This document shows, piece by piece, positions 30,654 through 42,591 of a DNA stretch of 64,000 nt (the stretch's first letter is position 1; each line of letters opens with the position of its first letter). Below the pieces are notes generated by a model that was given only the letters and a program-made list of their open reading frames with translations, was not told the origin of the DNA and did no database searches. Both the position numbers and the translations under genes were made by a program. This stretch comes from Chloranthus sessilifolius (taxonomy: Eukaryota > Streptophyta > Magnoliopsida > Chloranthales > Chloranthaceae). The stretch is from positions 42,648,685 to 42,712,684 of the forward strand of contig CM037598.1 in NCBI GenBank assembly GCA_021018995.1, given 5' to 3'.

Positions 30654-33600
30654 TTGGGAATATGTGGTAGCAACCGAATTGTTACCATACTAGGGGAAGA
30701 GGTGGAAGAGTTAAAGGATGGGGGAGGTGAGACGTTTGAGGTCCACACCGGTGGTGACGCTGAGATGGTTGTTAGGGAGGAGACCCCTGAGACTGGTGAT
30801 AGGGACGATGAGGATGGTGAGGATGGTTGTGAGGATGCTGCTCCTCATGAGCCTGCGATCAGGATTCCGCTGGAGGAGTTTTTCACACGGTACCAGGTAG
30901 GTATCCGTGAACAAGAGCTCCCGTTATTTTTAGGCATTTAGGTTACAATGTAGACTTTGTAGGATGGAAACCTTCTAACTGTTACATCAACTTGTATACT
31001 TGTATCTAGTTTCGGGTCACGTTTACTTTATCATTCTGCATTATGTTCATCATGTTTTGCGTGGTTGTTGTGGATTGGTTCTTATTTGTTTCATTATTGT
31101 CATTTTTATTGTTGTTTCCATTAGGTAGGTTTAGTAAGCATCTATGATTGTGATCAAGGTTAGTGTAGGCCCAGGTTAATGTGTGTATTATTTCTCATGG
31201 TTCGTCAGGATCCTCCGATACTGGCCATTAGCACGGTGTGGTCTGAGTCCCATGCCTAGTACAGTGCCCTGCCTGAGTTCTAGTGAGTGCGGTTAGTGGC
31301 TTTCGGCTTTGGGCGGATTTTGGAGTTGGAGCCCTTTTCAGTCGATCGTGGTCTGATTGGGGCGACCATGGAGAGATGGAGGGAGGAGCAACAAGCATTG
31401 TTGTTCCCGATAGGTATGCTGCTGCCCACCCCTGAGGACTGGGTTTGTATCACCGAATTGTGGTTCGAGGGAGCACCCATCACAGGGCAGATGCAGAGTG
31501 ATTATCAGGCCGTGTGTAGGGAGGTGCTCGGCGTTGAGTAACGACATAGTGGGTCTGGGACAGGGATTGTCCGGACCACTTAGTTTTTTGATATGTTTGC
31601 TAGTGGGTTTGTTCCTTCGATGTGTCACTCGGAGGCGAGGACAGCTTTTGATAGGCGTCGCAAGGCGATGGCATGTAGGGCGTCAGTGACAGAGCCGGGA
31701 GTGGTGGCAGATCGAGTACTCTGGGCGTTCTTGATGCATTTCTTTAAGGCCGTCCACTTCTTGTCCTTGACCCGAGGATGTGTGACAGGTCTCTTCTTGA
31801 CGCTGTTGAGGGACCTAGATTAGGTTCCCACTTATGCTTGGGGGGCAGCGGCGCTGGCGCACCTCTACAAGCAGCTTTACATTAGAGGGAGAGGTGTCGC
31901 AACCATCGGAGGTTTCCTCCCTTTCATCCAGGTGAGTTTGGTTGACTAGTAGTTTCATTGGTAATGTCTTAGTGTATCTAGTGCTCATTTCAGTGATGAC
32001 ATCATGTGTTTAGTTTTGGGCGTATGACCATTTCTCCTTCTTACGCCCACGGATCCCGGTGGAGATTACTTTGACATTCCCTCGGATGCATGTGTGGCGA
32101 CAGGCGTTGGGGCACCGTCTGTGATCTTCAGACCTACAAATAGCAAGGGATTTGTTCGAGGATATGCACGCAGGGCTTGTATGTGTTTTTATTGTAATAG
32201 TGTTTTATGTGTTTTAGGTCGTAGGCTTGACAGGCCGTTTTGTTTTACTTTTGGTCACAGGTGATATGAAGGCCCTTTGGTGCAGAGGAGGATGCATGCG
32301 AGTTGATGATTTAGTCTGGTCGACCCTTCTTCAATGTGGACATTTGGGTCCATTATTTTGAGAAGGTGGAGCGCAACCACATCTCTCGAGCGACTCGTCA
32401 GTTGGGGCTCCCTCAGGGAGTCCCTTCAGAGATTTGTCACCTAGTTGCGAGGAGGATGACTAGTCCCTCTGGTCGCATTTTTTCCCTCTGATCATCGGGG
32501 TGCGCGATGAGGCGAATGCCCGAGAGTTCTCGAGGTGGTTTTGTGATATAGGCGGCGGTCAACTCTTCACCCACCCTTTCCATGGGAGCAGTTCTTTCAC
32601 AGTTGGTGGTCCTGAGTCGGCCTCAGCTTTAAGAGAGAGACTGGCCATGTTAAAGCAGGGCCACTTGGGTGCGAGCCTCCATGGAGCGTTGGATGCGCTG
32701 CACAGGGTGATCGAACGGATAGGATGTGCTCCTCTTCTAGATGAGGAGATGTTACGGTCCTTGACGGACTCGTTCTTCCAGGCTATGACCTCAAAGGACG
32801 AGCTGAGGGCTCAACTCGCAGAGACGCGGCAATCTCTAGTGAGTGTATTTGTTCATGAGTTTATTCACTTCTATTTTTTAATTGTTCCTAGTTTAATAGT
32901 CTTGTTTGGTTCATGTTTGTCAGACTAAGAGGGAGAGCAAGGTTGCCAGGCAGGCGACATTGCTCGGGTCTTACCATAGCCAGCAGCAGGCTGATCGGGC
33001 TGCAGCGGCTAGCCTACATTCTGAGATTGATCGACCAGTAAGTCTTTGTTTTGTTTTTATTTTATTAATCATTAACATTTTGTTGACATTGTTAGGTCTA
33101 ATGTGTTCATTGGTATTTACAGAGAGAGGAGCTTTCTGCTGCTAGGGCTACTGCTCCACCGTTCGATCCATCTTCAGTCACCTCTTCCAGTCGGGAGGAT
33201 CCGACAATGGCTCAGCTCCAAGCAGAGCTAGAGCACTGGGTAAGTTTCTTCGCTCTTTTGAGTTATCTGGCCTTGCATTGTTTAGTAGTTCGTTGACATT
33301 GTGTTATGTCTCTTCAACGCCGCCTTGCTGAGGAGTTTCAGACAAGGGAGGCGACTACCGCTTCTCTACGTTCGAAGAGTCAGGTATATTTTATTTATGT
33401 GTGGTTTGTTTAGCTTTTATTTGTTTGTTAATTAAATCTGTCTGACGAGTTTTGTGTTTGTTTGGTTCACGTGCAGGTTATTCCTGACTCTACTCCTGAC
33501 GCTCCTCCTCAGGAGTCAACTCCTGCTCCTTCCCAGGTAAATTTGGTTAGCATGGTTATTATTTTTTTATGTTCTTGATTATGCGACACCATTATATCTC

Positions 33601-34324
33601 TAATGTTCTTTCTTTGTTTCTTGTAGCCACCTGTGTCGGAGGGTCCTCCAGCTGATTCGGTCATTGCTGCCACTGTAGAGCGTCTTCTGCGAGAGCGTGC
33701 TGAGCTGGTATGTTTTCGTTGTCTATATTCTTTGTCTTGTTATGCATATGCAATTCCTTAGCCTTTGACTTGTACAGGTTCATGAGCTGGAGCAGTCGCG
33801 TATAGAGACGCAACACGTCTTACCTCACCAGGAGATTCATGAGATTCCTTCTGATATGGCGGAGCGCCATCTCACGAAGGTGACCATGGACTTACTGGTC
33901 GAGGAGGACTTGGACAGTGGAGTTAGAGGGTGCCCAAGCGGGGACTCGTGCTAAGATGCAGTCGACGATAGATCTTTTATAGCACGAGTTGATGAGAGTT
34001 GGTGGGAGAGTGCAAGGGATGATCGACCATTTTCCAAGGTTGGGGTCGAGGGCCAGTGGCTCACTAGTAGAGATTCGCGAGCGCATGAGGGCCTATGTGC
34101 AGGCAGACTCGACCTTAGGGCCTATGATTGCTTTTGGTCCCCTGCGTTCACATTCTCGACGGGCCTCCAGCCAGGCAAGTGAGGGAGGTTCTATTGCTAG
34201 GCCTTCTACTAGTAGGGATTGTCTTGCGACTCCGAGTGCTGGTATTGATTTGTCTGGGGATGAGACCACATACTCGGGGGTTGAGGATACGGGGGATGGT
34301 AGTGATCGCCCTTCGCAGAGGTAG
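30654..34324 (+). pseudogene. Plant-mobile-domain (PMD) gene copy, about 10 exons, with stops
   Basis: Exons inferred by frame and GT-AG: 30654-30896, 31209-31931, 32014-32178, 32261-32838, 32924-33037, 33123-33239, 33318-33383, 33477-33536, 33627-33707, 33778-34324. All internal boundaries are phase 0. Exon 1 encodes an acidic leader. Exons 2-4 encode a PMD: MERWREEQQALLFPIGMLLPTPEDW, then LFLTLLRDLD, TYAWGAAALAHLY, FLPFIQ, and in exon 3 FWAYDHFSFLRPRIPVE. Exons 5-10 are Gln/Glu-rich, coiled-coil-like, ending in a Ser-rich tail. Stops lie at 31257, 31281, 31284, 31539, 31581, 31821, 32122, 32267 and 32312; a shift lies near 32470 and another near 33915. The exon-7 acceptor reads AA, not AG. 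PMD proteins occur as host silencing factors and within transposons; the repeated flanks favour a transposon-borne or amplified copy. Confidence 0.75.
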
Positions 34325-34440
34325 CGGAGGGAGTAGGGCATTTTCATTATTTTTTCCTTTTTTATCCATTGTATATACAGGGGATACGCCCCCGGTGACA
34401 AATGTAAATGAAACTTTTGATATATAAAGAGAGAATTTGG
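34325..34440 (+). other. PMD copy 3, 3' UTR
   Basis: After the TAG: TTGTATATACAGGGGATACG, CCCCCGGTGACAAATG and GATATATAAAGAGA. Same core as the 3' ends at 28330 and 29980, so the family's end is conserved. Confidence 0.6.
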
Positions 34441-35150
34441 TTTAGATGTACCTGACTTCGCTTTGTTTTGTCGTTACCTTCTATCATCTTATTTTCGGTA
34501 CCATCGCCTGTTATTGGGACTCAGATACTGCTCAAGTTGGCCTGGTAATAGTTGAAGGTTATCTTGTATCTGCACATGAGGATAAAGTAATTGGTAATTT
34601 TATTTTCCCCCTTTCCAATTGTCAAGGGGGGAGTGTCTCAATTAGAGGTCTGGTGACAAAAGAGGGGCATTTTTTCTTTTTTTTTTCTCTTCTTTTCTTT
34701 TTTTATACTTTTCATTACAAGGGAAGGGAAATAATGCAACAAGGAAAGTAAATAATTGAAAGTAAATTCTAATACTAAAAAAAAAATGCCCCAGTGTAGG
34801 AGCATGATGGAATATGCCTTGAGTGGTATTCCTCAGGTGGTGACTTCGTTGTTCTTCAAAACCAAAACTAATTTCGAAGGTATTTTCTTATCAAAACCGA
34901 AACTGATTTCAATGGCAAACTGATTTCAAAGACATTTCCTTATAAAAATCAAAACTGATTTCAATGGCAAACTGATTTCAAAGACATTTTCTTATTAACA
35001 TCAAAACTGATTTCAAATGTCTTTTCTCACTAAAGCAAACTTCGTATCAAAACAAGGTGTCTTGTTCATGTCAAAACGGAAAACAATTTACTAAGCACAC
35101 TCACTTATGTGTCTTATCTTTGATTTACTGAGTTCAATTCTCATTTACTT
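34441..35150. other. Non-coding with 52-bp repeat
   Basis: Holds a purine run TCAAGGGGGGAG (34623-34634), a T-rich tract, then two-plus units of a 52-bp repeat at 34900-35010 with AACTGATTTCAATGGC and AAACTGATTTCAAAGACATT. No gene seen. Confidence 0.55.
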
Positions 35151-35340
35151 ACATGTTTTATTTTGATTTTACTGATTCGATTCCGCCCTAGCGGCCCATA
35201 GGGTACTTAAAAATCTACCCATAGCGGTCCACAGATGCATATAATCTACCCATAGCAGTCCACACACACATAATCCACCCATAACAGTTCACTTCGATTT
35301 TCTTGACTTATAGTTCAATTCACAGTAAGTGCGATCCAAG

Positions 35341-35540
35341 GAGTATGTAAATTCTGCTAGAGCGGTCCAAGGGTGTACATAGATACAAAGATGTCCAAGG
35401 GTATACGTAAATCCCGCCAAAGCGGTCCAAGGGCGTACATAGATACAAAGATGTCCAAGGGTGTACGTAAATCCCGCCAAAGCGGTCCAAGGGCGTACAT
35501 AGGTACAAGGTCTCCAAGGGTACACTTAAATCCCGCCAAA
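35341..35540. repeat. 60-bp tandem repeat in K
   Basis: Three units of exactly 60 bp, with AGCGGTCCAAGGG at 35361, 35421 and 35481 and a decayed fourth at 35541. Each also has TACATAGATACAAAGATGTCC. Shorter (G)CGGTCCA repeats precede it (35180-35290). Confidence 0.88.
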
Positions 35541-36374
35541 GTGGTCTACGGTATACTTATAATCCGCCCATAGTAGTTCACATTACATGTTTCTTGACTT
35601 ATGGTTCGATTCACAATTTGAAGATTTATGGTTTCAATTCTATTCGTTTATTATTCAAAGGATTTCCATACAAATCAAAATTCAAAGCTTTCAAAAACTC
35701 ACATACTATTTCAAAAAAAACGAATTTCCTTACATGGTTTTCGAAGACTGCATACAATGTTCAAAACAAAATCCTTACATGATTTCCGAAGGCTACATTA
35801 AATGTTCAAAACGAAGATCATTGCTTGGCTCAATACATAAATAAATTTCCAAAACAATCCATATGTAAAAATTTCAGTAATTCAAAGCTTTTGAGTATTT
35901 CAATCAAATATTAAATTTCAAAGATCTAAGGCTTCCATTGCAAAGAGTTCAAATACTAATTCATTTCAAATCAAAACTTATCACCTTTCATTCGATCACA
36001 TCAAACATCTATAAAATTAAATCAAAATATAATTGTGTATGAAATTTTTCCCACCTTAACCTCGAAGTTGTGCGAAGCCAAGCAAAGTCCTATCAATGGA
36101 TTCTCACAAACATACGATGATGTATCAGGAATTGACTCTAATTACTAATAACTTAGACATCTTTAAGTGCTTTCTCAAAACCGAGGTGGAAACGGGCAAG
36201 TTCGTGCTAACTCATAACATAACCCAACTTCCTACAACCTTTTAACCTTTAAAACAGTTTATTCATGAGTTGGTCCATTTACAAAAGTTGTAGAGCTCGT
36301 TTTCCTCTTTCCAACGCCATGAGAATTGCAGTAATCGAAGATCGGAGTAAAAAGTTACAGTCAAAATATCGAAG

Positions 36375-36505
36375 CAGTGTCGGCAAGCTCAGTCAAAATC
36401 GACCGGTTGATTTCAAATTCGATCGGTCAATTTCTAAATCGACCGGTCGATTTTTTCAGAACCCAAATTACATACTGTTTTCTGAAAATCGACCGATTGG
36501 TTTTG
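36375..36505. repeat. CGACCGGTCG motif cluster in K
   Basis: Four copies near AAATCGACCGGT(C/T)GATTT or variants (TTCGATCGGTCAATTT; AAATCGACCGATTGG) in 130 bp. The centre is a perfect palindrome in the third copy (about 36440-36453). Confidence 0.8.
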
Positions 36506-37297
36506 TCAGATTTCACCCAAACTCGGGTTTGAACTTCTCCAACCCATTTTCTCTCAAATTTACATAATTTTCTTCATATCTTTCACTCTTATCATAACTA
36601 AAGACTAACACAACTATAAACCACCACTTAATAAAAAACTTTCTCACCTTTGAGTGGTCAATTCCTCGATCCACGTGCTCACGCTCATGCTAGGGTTTCA
36701 GAGTTGAAATCGGTCAATTCCTCTTAAAATTGAATCGAAACGGAGCCCACGGCAACCCTACTCTTGATCACACGTTACCCTTAAATCTCTTGATCGTATA
36801 TGGCACGATCACACACCCGAATCATAAGAACGGTATAGGAGGAGGAAGTTTGAACTCTCCTTCTTCCTCTTCTCTCTCTCTCTCTAAAAACACAACCCTC
36901 AAGATTAACAACCGAGTATGGCTTCCAAAGAAAGCCCTTTGCTTTTATATAAAAAGGGGGTTGTTTCCCCTACAAGGCGCATACGCTATTTTATGTATTA
37001 GTTTTTATCCAAAGAACTAGATTCTGCGTGAAATGGACATACCTAATTAAGGTGTTATCTATTATATAAATGATCTTTTGGTTCGGTGTGGAGCCTACAC
37101 ACCCAAACCACTCATTAATCGAATTCAGTGTTGAGCCAATACACACCACCACGGTGTATGAACTTGGTCCTAAAATTTCACACAAGCTCAAATGGACTCA
37201 AAACGATCCTATTTAGAAAATCCTAATGGTGACATGTTTCTTAACAGACATGCACCTAATCAGGACCTATAGTTTCGAGAATTTTTGGGATGTTACA

Positions 37298-37949
37298 CTA
37301 GTAGAGATGTATATGATACATACTATGGAAACTCTGATAAGTATATGAATAGAATAGATTATCTTTTTCATTAAATTTATTTATCTGTCTCTCGTCGTTG
37401 ATATTATTTCACATATATGTATCATATTGCGAGAACCCAAAAATTTTGATATTCTTCTAGATAGTATGCCTCAGTGAGAGTTCAGATGAAAAGATTTTCT
37501 AAATTTGCAGTTTAGAAAAATATATGATGAATAAACTTGTCATTGATACAGACACACTTCACACTTTACATGAGTTGAAATTGTTGAGGATCTTGATCAA
37601 GGATAACTACTAGGATGAGAAGTCAAGCATGATTGGATTCGTATTTCTGAAAATCATAATAATCATGTGATGATTGATTGAATTAGCTAGTGTAAATAGT
37701 AGTATAGAATTTCTTTTTTTTTAGAAAAATTTATGAAAAAGCCAAAAATATTTGAAGTTTATAGGTAGCTTCACTGAAAACTTTCAAGATACTATAACTC
37801 CTCCACTAGGAATCACCTAGGAGTTTGAAGGCTTGTTGCATCTGCGAAATAGAATCGTGCTCCCTATGAAAGTGGCATTTAAATTTGTAGCACTAGGATA
37901 GTTTACTTTTCCTTGTCTGCTAGGGATTAGCAAAGCTTAAGTTTGGGGG
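37298..37949 (+). mobile_element. Element H: Athila-like 3' end (plus strand), truncated on the left
   Basis: Contains the reverse complement of B/C 3'-region landmarks: CTCCACTAGG, AATCACCTAGGAGTTTGAAGG, GTGCTCCCTATGAAAGTGG, then a PPT AAGTTTGGGGGTG (37939-37949) directly before an LTR. Starts abruptly at the end of K. No coding frame. Confidence 0.7.
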
Positions 37950-39340
37950 TGTTATCAATCACATAATTTATCATTTTATCACCCTTAACTTAGTGATGTT
38001 AAACTCCAGTTTGCTACTAACGAAATGTTGATGTGCAGATATTTAGAACAGATAGCAGAATAGAGCCAATGCGTTAATCTTCATCAAAATAAACTCAAAA
38101 GGCAGTAAGAAAGACAATCGTACATAGATATGACCAATCATATTAAACACGGTCTATAAGTTGAAAGAAAAAGAGAAATTGTAATCACGAACGAATGAAG
38201 CAGAAGAAAGGAAACAAAATCGTATTTACGATTCTTCATAATATGCTTGAAGACTAGAGGATACAAAGCAAAGATACGATCGTGCATACGAACGAAATTA
38301 GGAAAAATCGTACTGAAGAAAGGACACAATCGTAATTACAATGGTATAAATTTAAAGCTCCGGCTGCTACCGATCACGTGAGAACTATACAGTCACGTAT
38401 AAAATTAGAAGATCACTTGAATTAAAAGTTAGAAAACCCACGGATCTGATAAGAATGGCGGAAGACTCTTAAAGGTCTCTGCTACTGAAAATACGAAGAA
38501 AAGACCTGTGCGCATCTACCAACCAAAGGAAAGAAGAGTAGGATTAGAAGTTTTAGTTATATTATGAATCTTTTACTCTTAGTAGTTTTCTTTTATTAGA
38601 ATTCAAATAATATAAACTAACCCCTTATGATCTATAAATAAGAGGATTCAACATAGAAGAAAACTTATCCAAGAAATTTTCAGCATCAACTGACAACTGA
38701 GGTTGGAATTCTGGAAGATCACCTTAAAGTAGTTTCTATAAAGTAAAATCGTCCACAGATTTTTGAAAGACTTGCCTGACAATCAAGACCGAGGAATTCC
38801 GAAAGATCGACCCTTTGGATTGTTCTACTTTTCTTTCTAGTTTGGATTTATTTTATTGCATTTTTCTGCTTTGTAAACATCTAAAAGTTCTTGATTTTAA
38901 TTGACACCTAAAGTCTTGAATTTGCAGATTAATGTAACGGTATTTTAATTTCCATCTTCAATTCTTCTGGTCTTTGATTGACGCCCAAAACACTAGAGAG
39001 TTGTAGATTAGAATAGATCTGTATAGAGAGGATTCTAGAAATTGACCGATGTCCAAAGTCTGGAAAACTTGATATACGGTGTAACATTCCATCCAAAGAC
39101 TGAAAGGTTGTCTATAATCTGGATGGTGGAGGATTAGAATAAATTTACTTTCTATAATTTCAGTTTAAATACCCATTCTTTTATTCTTATTTCTCCAGTA
39201 GATTAGATCTTTAAAAGATAAATAAAAGTTTTCACATAAGAAAGTTTGACCTTCCCTGTGGGAACGATCCTATACTAGTGCTACAATTTTCGTTGTGAGC
39301 TTGCAATAGGTTAAGGCAAAGTACAATAATAGCCACATCA
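37950..39340 (+). repeat. Element H 3' LTR (1391 bp)
   Basis: Starts TGTTATCAATCAC and ends GCCACATCA. It is an inverted homologue of 41190-42591: CACCCTTAACTTAGTGATG near the start, GGGAACGA(C/T)C, ATACTAGTGCTACAATTTTC and AGCTTGCAATAGGTTAAG near the end. TATA-like CTATAAATAAG is at 38632-38642. AATCGTA(A/T)TTACGATT-type motifs lie at 38115-38345. Confidence 0.75.
38632..38642 (+). promoter_or_regulatory. TATA-like box of H LTR
   Basis: CTATAAATAAG, 682 bp into the LTR and downstream of the CGTA motif cluster. The inverted equivalent in I is at 41914-41924. Confidence 0.45.
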
Positions 39341-39780
39341 GTTAGGTGGGGTAGGTTGGAGTTGGTGGGCATAAGGTGATGCTTGTTTACTTCCTCAACA
39401 ATTTAAATGGGCTCGAATTCCATATTGACCGATAAGACTGGTCGCTGGAATTGCCTATTCCCTAGAATTGAAATTTACGATTTAAGAATAGCACTCTGAT
39501 TGAACAGACTCTGAGACAACTGAATTGTAATCACTATGATTCTACCATAAACAATCACGAGTGATTGTAAATCCATACATTCAAAAGTGAATAAATTACA
39601 CCAGGAAGGTCCTTACGATCGATCGTGTTTCTACCTGATTTAGATCGTAAGGTACTCTCTTCAAATTTTAATAATTTTAACAAAAGAAATATTGTACAAA
39701 CATTACAAGATTTTGCTATGAATGAGCTGGTAGCACGACGGATCCATGAGGAACTCAGTTTATATCAGGGGGAGTGCATA
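39341..39780. other. Unassigned stretch between H LTR and I gag
   Basis: About 440 bp. Includes the palindrome-like TTACGATCGATCGTG (39613-39627) and ATCGTAAGG. No coding sequence or known terminus recognised; it probably belongs to I or to a further fragment. Confidence 0.35.
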
Positions 39781-40904
39781 TGTCTCCCCAAAATACATAT
39801 CCTCTAGGTTTGCCATCTGATTGCACTGATGACTGGCTACTATCTCTCTTATTTAATAAAATAGTTAGTTGCTCAATTTGAGTTTCCAACTTAAAAATGG
39901 ATTGCTGAAGAGAGAAAGGTAGCAATGGTTGGTGTTGGCCCTATTGCTGCCACCTCCTGGCATTCTGCAACATGGTGTCTTTTGAGGCATCAGTATGGTC
40001 TTGGATTACTGTGGGATGTAAAAGGACAGTAGGATACTGAGGAACTACGTGAGTTGGACCATGGGTCATGGTAAGGACCACAATTTTTTCCTTTTTGAGA
40101 TGTTGGGTGCTATTTTATACCCAACAGGGACTGAATTTTCATTTTCCACGGCAACAGCTTCGGAAGACAACTCATCATTAACTTTAATTTATACAATCCT
40201 CCCCGCCTAGGAGGCATATTCATTAAAGTCTCCAAATCAGTCCAACTCAATGCATGGCTTTGCACCGATTCCTCGCTAAGGGTCTCAAAGAGTTCCCAAG
40301 CGTCCTCTGTAGTCAATGTATGAAACATTCCTCCACAGTAACATCAATCATGTGTCGGGTTTGTTCATTAAGGCCTTCATAGAAATCGAGCACTCTTTGC
40401 CAGCGTGAGATCTCATGATGAGGGCATTTATTCAGAAGTTTGTTAAGATGCTTCCAGCACTCCTGAAAAGACTCATCCGGAAATTGATGAAACGTTGTCA
40501 TAATCTTCTGGATTCGATTCATTTTATTGATTGGGAAGAATTTAGTGAGAAACTTGATTTGTAATTCTTCCCAACCAGCAATTGTATTGTTGGGCAAAGA
40601 GTTCAGCCACTGCTTTGCTCTGTCTCTAAGGGAAAATGGAAATAACCTCAAACGAGCGGCCTCTTTCGATAAAATTTTCATTCTAAAGGTCGTGCAGATT
40701 TCTATAAAGCTCGTTAAGTGCAAGTATGGATCCTCCTCACCAAACCCATAAGAGATAGGAAGTAACTAAAATACACTGCGTTTGATTTTGAAGATTCCAT
40801 CACTAGCCACTCGAGGTAATTGAATACATGAGGGGGGTGTAAGAGGGGAGAATGCATAATACTCCCCCAAAAGTTTAGCCACTTTTTGTTCTTCTCCTGC
40901 CATG
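39781..40904 (-). pseudogene. Element I gag
   Basis: The start at 40904 reads MAGEEQKVAKLLGEYYAFSP. A TAG follows about 45 codons later. The frame resumes with HLTSFIEICTTFRMKILSKE, LFPFSLRDRAKQWLNSLP and FQECWKHLNKLLNKCPHHE (40723-40313), the gag core of Athila elements. A shifted frame continues (40328-40110). A Leu/Gln-rich heptad stretch follows near 39880 (QQSIFKLETQIEQLTILLNK), probably a coiled coil. Gag would form particles; stops and shifts make this one non-functional. Confidence 0.78.
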
Positions 40905-41165
40905 GTGAATGATATTAGAAATAGGGCAGGGTGGCTAAAGCATTTTATGTTTTTATGTTTTTAGTGTTAACTAATTTTTATTTTAGAAAGCAGGGAGAGA
41001 AAACAAATCTGAGCATCTTACCTCTATTGTCAGAAGAAGTGTTGAAACTTTCGATCTAGTGCTCCTAATAAAACCTGCAAAAGGTAAAGAAGCGATCAAA
41101 CCAAATATAAAATAGGAAAGAAAAGAGGTTGAAAGACAAATATTGGCTTTCAAATTTTATCCGCT

Positions 41166-41183
41166 TCCTCGACCGCAGCGCCA
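41166..41183 (-). promoter_or_regulatory. Primer-binding site of I (Athila type, diverged)
   Basis: Minus strand TGGCGCTGCGGTCGAGGA after AGTTTT at the LTR end. Resembles the intact site of C (57189-57206) with several differences. Confidence 0.65.
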
Positions 41184-41189
41184 AAAACT

Positions 41190-42591
41190 TGGTCAGCACT
41201 TAAAAGTGTACTCAATCTTAACCTATTGCAAGCGGGCAATGGAAATTGTAGCACTAGTATAAGGTCGTTCCCACGAGGAACGACGAAAATTTGAATGCTT
41301 TTATTTGCCTTTAAAGAACAAAGAATGGTTGCTTTAATTAAACTACGATGCAGAAAAATAAATCTAAATCCTCCTACTTCCAGATCTTGGTCATCAATTA
41401 GTCTCCTTCAGTTCTCAGATGTTTACAAAATTAAAAATAACGTTACACTATATCTAAGCCTTGCAAAATTTTGGCGTCAATTAAATACTAGAAAACCTTC
41501 AATATAGCTTTATACTAATCTACAATCTCGTAGAAGTTTGGGCGTTAATCAAATAGTAGAAAACTGAAGATGAAAAATAAAAACCGTTACACTAATCTGC
41601 AAATTCTCAATCTTAGGCGTCAATTAAATTCAAGAACTTTTAGATGTTTACAAAGCAGTAAAAGAAATCAATAAATCTAAACTAGAAAGCAAATAAAAAG
41701 ATCTTTTATCTCTCAATTACATGTGTCAATTGCTCCTAAGAAATTACGGATACTCTACTCTAATCTTCCAGCTCCCGATCACAGTCATTAATTGCTCTCG
41801 AGAAACCTTGGATATTTAAATTACACTACTCTAAAGTGATCATAGGAAACCCAACCTCAGTCATCAATTGATGCTAAGAATTCCTTCGATAAAGAATCCT
41901 AGGTACCAGGCCCTCTTATTTATAGATCATAAGGGGTCAGTTTATATTATTCGAGTTCTCATAAAAGTAAACTACTAAAATAAAAGATTCCTAAAATAAT
42001 AAAACTTCTAATCCTAATCTTCCTTGCTTTAGATAGCAGATGCGCGCAGGATTCTTTTCTTGATTTCAGCAACAAAAATCTTCTAGATTTCTTTCACCAA
42101 TCTTCTCAGATTTGTAAGGTAGTAGACTTCTAATTTAAGAGATCTTCTAATTCTATGCATGGCTTCATGTGATCAGTAGCAGTAGCAGAAGTGAGCTTTA
42201 ATTCTATACAATCGTAAATATGATTGTATATCTTCATCTTCAATTGTATCCTTGCTCTTCGAACAATCGTAAGCTTCATTACATGCTAAACCAATCTCGA
42301 GTGTCTTTTCTATATGATCGTAATTTGTGATTCCTTCTTTTTCTTCTCTTGGTTATGTTCGCTCTGGGTTACGATTTCTCTTACGACTGGTTCTTTCAAA
42401 TACGATTGGTCATATTTTCGCACAATCATGATTCTTACTGCTTTTTGAGTTCATTTTGGCAAAGATTAACATTTTAGTACTTTTCTGTTGTCTGTTCTAA
42501 ATATCTTCACATTAGCATCTCATTAGTAGCAAACTGGGGTCTAGCATCACTAAGTTAAGGGTGGTAAAATGGAAAATTCTGTTACTGATCA
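41190..42591 (-). repeat. Element I 5' LTR (1402 bp)
   Basis: Minus-strand ends TGATCAGTAACAG (42591) and GCTGACCA (41190). TATA-like box at 41914-41924. CGTAAATATGATTG/ACAATCGTAAG-type motifs at 42190-42440. Similar to H across most of its length but clearly diverged. Confidence 0.75.
41914..41924 (-). promoter_or_regulatory. TATA-like box of I LTR
   Basis: Minus strand CTATAAATAAG, the same sequence as in H and in the equivalent place. Confidence 0.45.

Larger units (their letters stand above)
35151..37297 (-). repeat. LTR-like sequence K (chromovirus Tekay/Del style), left end unknown
   Basis: The right end on the minus strand starts TGTAACATCCC (37297), a typical start of long Del/Tekay LTRs. 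TATA-like TATATAAAAG on the minus strand lies at about 36940-36955. A cluster of CGACCGGTCG-type motifs lies at 36375-36505. Tandem GCGGTCCA-containing repeats lie at 35160-35580. No PBS is visible on the left, so this may be a solo or truncated LTR. The small ORFs in it are by-products of repeats. Confidence 0.55.
39781..42591 (-). mobile_element. Element I: Athila-like 5' part (LTR, PBS, gag), minus strand
   Basis: From right to left: 5' LTR (42591-41190), Athila-type PBS, short leader, gag (40904 to about 39780). Pol and 3' LTR are missing. Its LTR is of the same family as H but inverted, so H and I converge. Confidence 0.72.

Noticed and set aside
34093-34401. Antisense ORFs over the last PMD exon
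   Set aside because: The plus strand has the protein-like Ser-rich tail continuous with upstream exons and followed by the family 3' end.
34623-34634. Purine run GGGGGG as PPT of an LTR element carrying the PMD gene
   Set aside because: No LTR start or repeat of the following sequence could be found.
35289-35573. Overlapping ORFs on both strands with 20-residue repeats
   Set aside because: Forced open by the 60-bp tandem repeat, whose period is a multiple of three; present in several frames at once.
39625-39807. 60-codon plus-strand ORF
   Set aside because: Overlaps the end of I's gag on the other strand and has no recognisable features.
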